Positions 58,651-64,000 of a stretch of 64,000 nucleotides of DNA are shown here, piece by piece. The notes below the pieces were generated by a model. The model saw only the letters and a program-made list of their open reading frames with translations, was not told the origin of the DNA and did not search any database. The stretch is taken from the NCBI RefSeq assembly GCF_001640805.2, contig NC_066843.1, forward strand, positions 5,113,850 through 5,177,849, written 5' to 3'. Every line of letters begins with the position of its first letter. Position 1 is the first letter of the stretch. Position numbers and translations under genes: made by a program. The DNA comes from Lates calcarifer. Its lineage: Eukaryota > Chordata > Actinopteri > Centropomidae.

Positions 58651-61600
58651 GGCTAGGAAAGTGAATGTGTGTATTTTACAAAATGGCAAAACAAACTTCA
58701 TTTTTGACAATGATGTTGTTTTATCAGCTACTTATTTGGTTTGAACTATACCAACATTTCTGTGTAGTAGTCCCATCTGAGCTCTCTTGTTTTCTCAACA
58801 AAAGGAAGTAAGCAATGCCATATTGACATAACAAGAAATTCCCTTTGATATAAAAGAGCTTTGGGAATTAAAAATAAACTTATTGGCCCCAAAAGTACAA
58901 TCAGAGATAAGGTTACAGTTACTACCTTGTGTATCGTGTTTTTGCATTCATGCTCTGTGCTTAACTTCCTCTTCATTTGATCCCCGCTGAATTACATTTG
59001 CTACTATGATGACTCAATTTCCCCAAAGGGATCGATAAAGTTTCTTTCATCCCTAAAACTGCATATAAAACAGGCTTCTGTCAGACTGCTGGTTCATGAT
59101 GTTGTAAACCGTTTCCTCCTGTCCCCTCATGTTGAGCTCATGTAAACTAATCATTCTAGATTACATGGCTGTTAATTGAACGCTGGCCCACCCGCTGCTC
59201 TGTGTGCATTCTCCTTTACGATGATTAAACTGCAGGTTAAAATCAATCTGTGACTCTTTGCATGTCTTGCACAGATGTAAGACACAGATACGTGATCTTC
59301 TGCTAATGAAAAATGAATGAAACCATAGTAGAGACATGGAGCATGTCAAGATCTCTTTAATCATTTCTCACTAATTGGCAGGTCTGATAAATGATTATAA
59401 TGGGCAGAAATTTTGGCCGGTTATTTGAAGATGTTGTAAAACAAAGTAGCTGCTGCTTTTCCTGATGGCACCCTCGCAGCACTTTTAATTATTGGTGGAG
59501 CTTGACTGGAGCACAGGGCGCTCAGGGAAAGTCAGGTTTTGATTGATGAAGCAGCAAACAAGATGAATATGAGGAAATAAGGACAACGTTGGATGTTGTG
59601 ATGTGGATGTCAACAAAAGGAAGTGTAATCAACCCTAAATTGTCGTCTCTGCTAATCAGGTCTCATCTCAGGCAGCACAGATCAGTGGCTAAGAAAATCA
59701 CATCTAATCTTATCAGAATGACTGATAGTTTGTCAAGATAAATCATGTCAGTGTGTCTCATTTTGAGAGTCTCTGTTTGCATTTGTGACTGTATTATGCA
59801 AATCCTTGTCACTGTGAAGGAACAATATCGGTTTTCTTAACCTGCGCCATCAATCCATTGTCACCCTGTGGACATGTGACTCATTGCAATTCAGTTTGAC
59901 TTGAATTTGGTGCTGCAGAGCTACTTACTATACTGTATAATCTGCACCATACCAAGACACAAAGTGATTTGTTACGCAAAAGAGATAAATAACCATTGTC
60001 ACTGTCTCTTCCTGAGACAGAGAAATGCACTCACCTTATTATGCCCTCCTCTTGTTTGCACAATTTTTCATGAGGACAGAAAGGGAACCTGCGAGGACTA
60101 CAAATTGCAGACGCAGACAAAGAAAGCACTGGAAAATTTGCAAGTGAATATTTTGCCATTAAAATAACACCAGCAGAAGCCAAAGAGAGACCATGAAGAT
60201 AAACTGCACAGGAGCAAAGGAGAGCTTTGATGTATGGTGTGACATGATTTAATGATGGAGAAAAGATGATGAACAGCCTACTGCTAATGGTAGGCCATCA
60301 GGGGACATTTTACAATAAGAGGATGAGAGGAATAGCAGCATCCTTCTGTCATGCCAACACAATCAAATGTACTGGACAAAATATAGTCAATTGAGCAGTG
60401 GCCCAGCCAGGGGAAGAGCTTGTTCCCTGAATTCACAGCTGCCAACACAACGTCAAAGGAATCTTAAAACAAACACTATCAATCTGTGCCTTTTTGGATG
60501 ACTTTCAGCGTCCTGGCCACTGCTGCGCCTGCTGCAGTTTTCTAGGAACGGGGACCTCCTGCTTGGATAACCAATTTTGTGAACCAGATGAATTTGTGTG
60601 GGTAAATTTTGCCAGCACAAATAAAAATACACTGTGTCTGTCTGGATGTGTCTGCTTCCTTTTGTTCAGTAGCTGATTTATGTGCGTGTCATGGATTTAC
60701 GGCACCATTAACTATGACTGGAGGCAGGCAAGCAACAAGGTGGGGGGTAAAACTGGTCCCTTCAGACTGTTCAAACATTCATGAGGGAATAAACAGTGAC
60801 TTGAAGTAAGAGGCAATGAAGTGAGCACACTCATGCTTTAAGTTTGCCCAAAGCTCAGTGTTGAGGATGGCAGAAAGTATAGGGTTAATTTCAAGAACTA
60901 TAAGGTCATGTTCATCTCTTGGCAGGTTGGAGCAGATATCATTATAGAATATTGCAACAGGTAGAATGTATCTGATATCAATATTAACCAGATTCATTTC
61001 ACTGTTCAAATAAAACCTGTGGTGTCGAGGTTAAAAGCTAAAATTTCATCCCTCTGGTGTTTTAGCCGTGGTGACGTTCGCATTAATACCACAAAGTGGA
61101 TCTGTGAGGATATACGAGCATGGCTCTAGACTTTTAGTCTTTTGAATTTCCTGAATAAAATTTGTACCGTTTTATAATGATTATAAACCCATATTGTAGT
61201 ATCAGCTCTGTTGCAACCCTCTTGTGAGTTACAGACAGAATGAGGCCTTTTTTTTCCTGTGGTAGTGGCCTTGCTACCATCCACTCTTTTTTTTTTCAAG
61301 GCAACACCTGAAAATACGAACACACTTGAGAAAATGAACTTTATAAAAAAAAAACATAATGTGCTTATAGAGTATCAAATGATCTTACGTCAAATCTGTC
61401 CATGTCATTTTAGAGAACTTTGTGCCCACTAGTGGGTAATACTTGCGTATTTTTGGCACAAGAGTTGCTTAAACCTCCTTACATTGTATAAATTGCTCAA
61501 GAGCTGCTGTGCTGCACTCTGTTGCAGGCAGAGGAGCTGAGCTTGTTTACACCTGTGCAGACGGCTCCCCATCTCATGGTTATTTTGTTAATCCTGTCAG

Positions 61601-64000
61601 TTTAGCAGGCATGTAGTTTTGTTACAGCTATGATTCACTCTCCTCAAACAGGGCCATGGGAAAAGGGAGAAAAGGGAGGGGAGAAGAGGTTTTGGGTCAT
61701 CTATTCTGGAGGAAGCAGGCTAAATCAGGGTATGACGACTGTATGGTTAACCTACTTCAATTTATCTCCTTGTTTCGGGATTTTCTGAGGCTATATTTTT
61801 CTCTTTCTGTGACTCCCTGGTTTTTCTCCTGTATGTTCTGTGAATGAGACTGGAAAATAGAAATGTGGGTTACTGCTCAAATGAGAAAATTGTCAAAGGT
61901 TTTGATAAAGGGGTGAAAAACAAGAACACCAATATGGCAAACTACTTCACATATTAACCGAGAAATAGGCAGAGCTGAATTAGCACCTAAAAGCTTCAGA
62001 AATGTACAATTAATTGTTGTGCTCCTGTAATAAATTATGCATTTGCATATGTTTTCTTGCAATTAGAGTAATCAAACTAAAGCATCTTAGTTGTTTGTTT
62101 GGGAGGGTGGCACTCACAATTTTTGATGACCTCTACCTATCATTCTTATGGAGGTTGAATGCAGTTGCAACTTGTTGGCACAAAATTATCTACCAAATGA
62201 ATGCAATGTAATGCTTCCTGGCAGATCTTTAGAAGCACTGCAGAGACAGAGCTCCTGTGTTAGTATTTATTATAATAGCGGTAAAAGCAAAAAATGCTGT
62301 TATTCACTGCATTTGAGACACTAGTTGAATCATTTTGTTGCTTTTGGAGACACTCAGCGAGTACTTATTTCTGTAGGTCACAGCAATTTTATCCAGAAGC
62401 TGTCGTCACCAGGATAAAAATGATTCACAACAGGATCAAGGTGATTCAGATGTTTTATTTGGTGCAATTTTGCCCTTGAGTGGGCAGAGCAATGTCAGGG
62501 AAATGTACACCACCTGTAATTAAAGCTGCAGACATACGATTTATGTAAACAGACGTGTTTTTTTCAGCCTGAGTCACAAAGTGGATACAGCAGAGACAAG
62601 TGTCCTGAAACCACAGATTCACCTCAGTCTGTGCCTCATTTGTTTAATAAGGTGTTTACTTCATTTTAGAAATAAGAGTATACATTCTTGTTTAAAAAGA
62701 CAATGCCAACACGGGATAGATCAGCAGTTAAAACCCATGATGTTTGGATTGACAACCTTCAGCCCTGTTAGACTTTAGTTACAGTCCGAAACATAGTCCT
62801 TGATACAGGAGCCAAATAAACTGGATGACACCAGAATAAAAAATTAATTGACTGTGAAAAATGATTCTCTCCATGCCATTTACAGAGCATGCATTAATAA
62901 GACAATTGAAAATCCATCCATCACCTATTAGATGTTTCCTTAGAGCTAATCAGGCAATCATGAATGTGGAATGAGTGTCCCAGTCTCCCTTGCTGGTTTT
63001 ATTGTGACTTTTCCTTTGTGCTGCTCTGTGATGCACATGTTGCAAAAATCAACCTCAGCCAAAGGTCACGCTCACTATGTGGATAATTGGCATGGCCTTT
63101 CTAGAGAGCCAAAGTGTGATGGCGAGGGTGTGGTTAACCATGTGTGATTCAGTTTTGATAGTGTTGCTTGTGTCAGTCCAAAGCTCAGCCCGTATGACAC
63201 CAGGCAGCGTCATCACTCTCATGGGACTGTGTGGCACCGGTGGAAAACAATTATCAACTCTGCAGTCAACAAGGAACATCTAATCACTCAAGTATTTTCC
63301 ACACCTGCTGAACACCTGCAAACACAGTCCCATTATTTTGTTCTTAAAAAAAACACTGACAAGACAAGAAACAGAGCACAGATTTAAGAAAACCTTGTTT
63401 ACTGTGTTGCATCACCATAGAAACAAGACTAAATTCCTGCTCGGCTGAGATATGTGTTGACTTTGAAAGCCTTGCTACATGTCCAAAGCAATATCATGGT
63501 CTTAAGAGGCACTCAGTGTCTGACTGATGCTTTTATCTGCGCTTAAATGGCATTTTACAAAGAAATGATATATACAATAACTACAGGCTTGCAACTACAG
63601 GCAAGATAATTACAGATGTAACAGACACTGTCAGCTGGTATGGCATTTGTATTTGTTTTGTGAAGCCATGCTCAGTCCCTCCAGCTTGACTGAGCGTGCA
63701 GGTCAGCAGTTGTAGGATAGGTTAATGTATGGGACCTAAAGAGGTAATGCAGCAGCTACTGAGCGAGTAGCCTGAGGCTGGAAAGCAGAGAGAATGACCT
63801 TCGGCAGAGCAGAGAGAAACAAAGCAGTGAAGATACCATACGAACTCAAACTGACAGGCTGTTGCAGAGCTTAGCTGAAGCTTTGAAATGGACTCTAGCT
63901 TCGCTCCAGTGGACCAAGAATAAAAGGAATTGTTTAACACAAAAAGGAACTGTTAAACACCACTACTGAAACAAAAAGGAACCTTTTACATTCTGGACCC

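Larger units (their letters stand above)
51650..64000. other. Intergenic spacer downstream of stac2
   Basis: 12.3 kb with no coding exon, tRNA or other RNA gene that I can support; open frames here are short, lack splice-compatible conservation and resemble nothing known to me. It contains CA runs (55745-55775, 57600-57625), GGAA/GA-rich tracts (54583-54630), GACA tracts (57160-57183) and decayed miniature elements at 58.1-58.65 kb. The human neighbours beyond STAC2 (RPL19, CACNB1) are not seen within the window. Confidence 0.6.

Noticed and set aside
51650..64000. Hidden neighbouring gene (for example cacnb1 or rpl19) downstream of stac2
   Set aside because: I read the frames on both strands and found no guanylate-kinase, SH3 or ribosomal L19 sequence; these genes are probably beyond the window.

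Overview
The window is genomic DNA of a vertebrate, almost certainly a teleost fish (probably a percomorph). The evidence is three spliced genes with GT-AG exons whose products match vertebrate families closely. Introns are compact (87 bp to about 8.7 kb), CA/TG microsatellites are frequent, and dispersed repeats of a kind I recognise from spiny-rayed fish are present. No bacterial, plasmid, phage or CRISPR feature is visible.

Layout: (1) 176-6259, minus strand: the first six coding exons of cdk12, from the start codon to just past the HRD catalytic loop; the rest of the gene lies left of the window. (2) 6260-10039: a divergent intergenic region with promoter-like blocks near 7.0, 9.05 and 9.85 kb and a dead Tc1-like transposase fragment near 8.0 kb. 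(3) 10040-20678, plus strand: complete fbxl20, 15 coding exons, 436 codons, followed by a long 3' UTR carrying a roughly 100-bp CA repeat. (4) 24.8-26.8 kb: spacer with no gene seen. (5) 27381-49729, plus strand: complete stac2, 11 coding exons, 422 codons, with a GC-AG first intron and several TTAA-flanked miniature transposons in its introns. (6) About 51.7-64 kb: a spacer without recognisable coding exons, holding decayed miniature elements (one a foldback) and some repeat-poor segments that could be regulatory.

The order cdk12 / fbxl20 / stac2 matches the human 17q12 block (STAC2-FBXL20-MED1-CDK12), with med1 missing from its expected place. The three genes do not form a pathway. CDK12 phosphorylates the RNA polymerase II C-terminal domain, FBXL20 is a substrate receptor of an SCF ubiquitin ligase, and STAC2 is a calcium-channel-binding adaptor. 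The linkage is conserved synteny.

Exon boundaries were set by hand from splice consensus, reading frame and remembered family sequence. All three models keep an open frame across every junction. UTR ends, promoters and regulatory calls are inferred and less certain. I found no previously undescribed system. The most noticeable points are four very short introns that are multiples of three and lack in-frame stops, the GC-AG intron of stac2, the missing med1, an upstream reading frame overlapping the fbxl20 start, and the TTAA-flanked element families.
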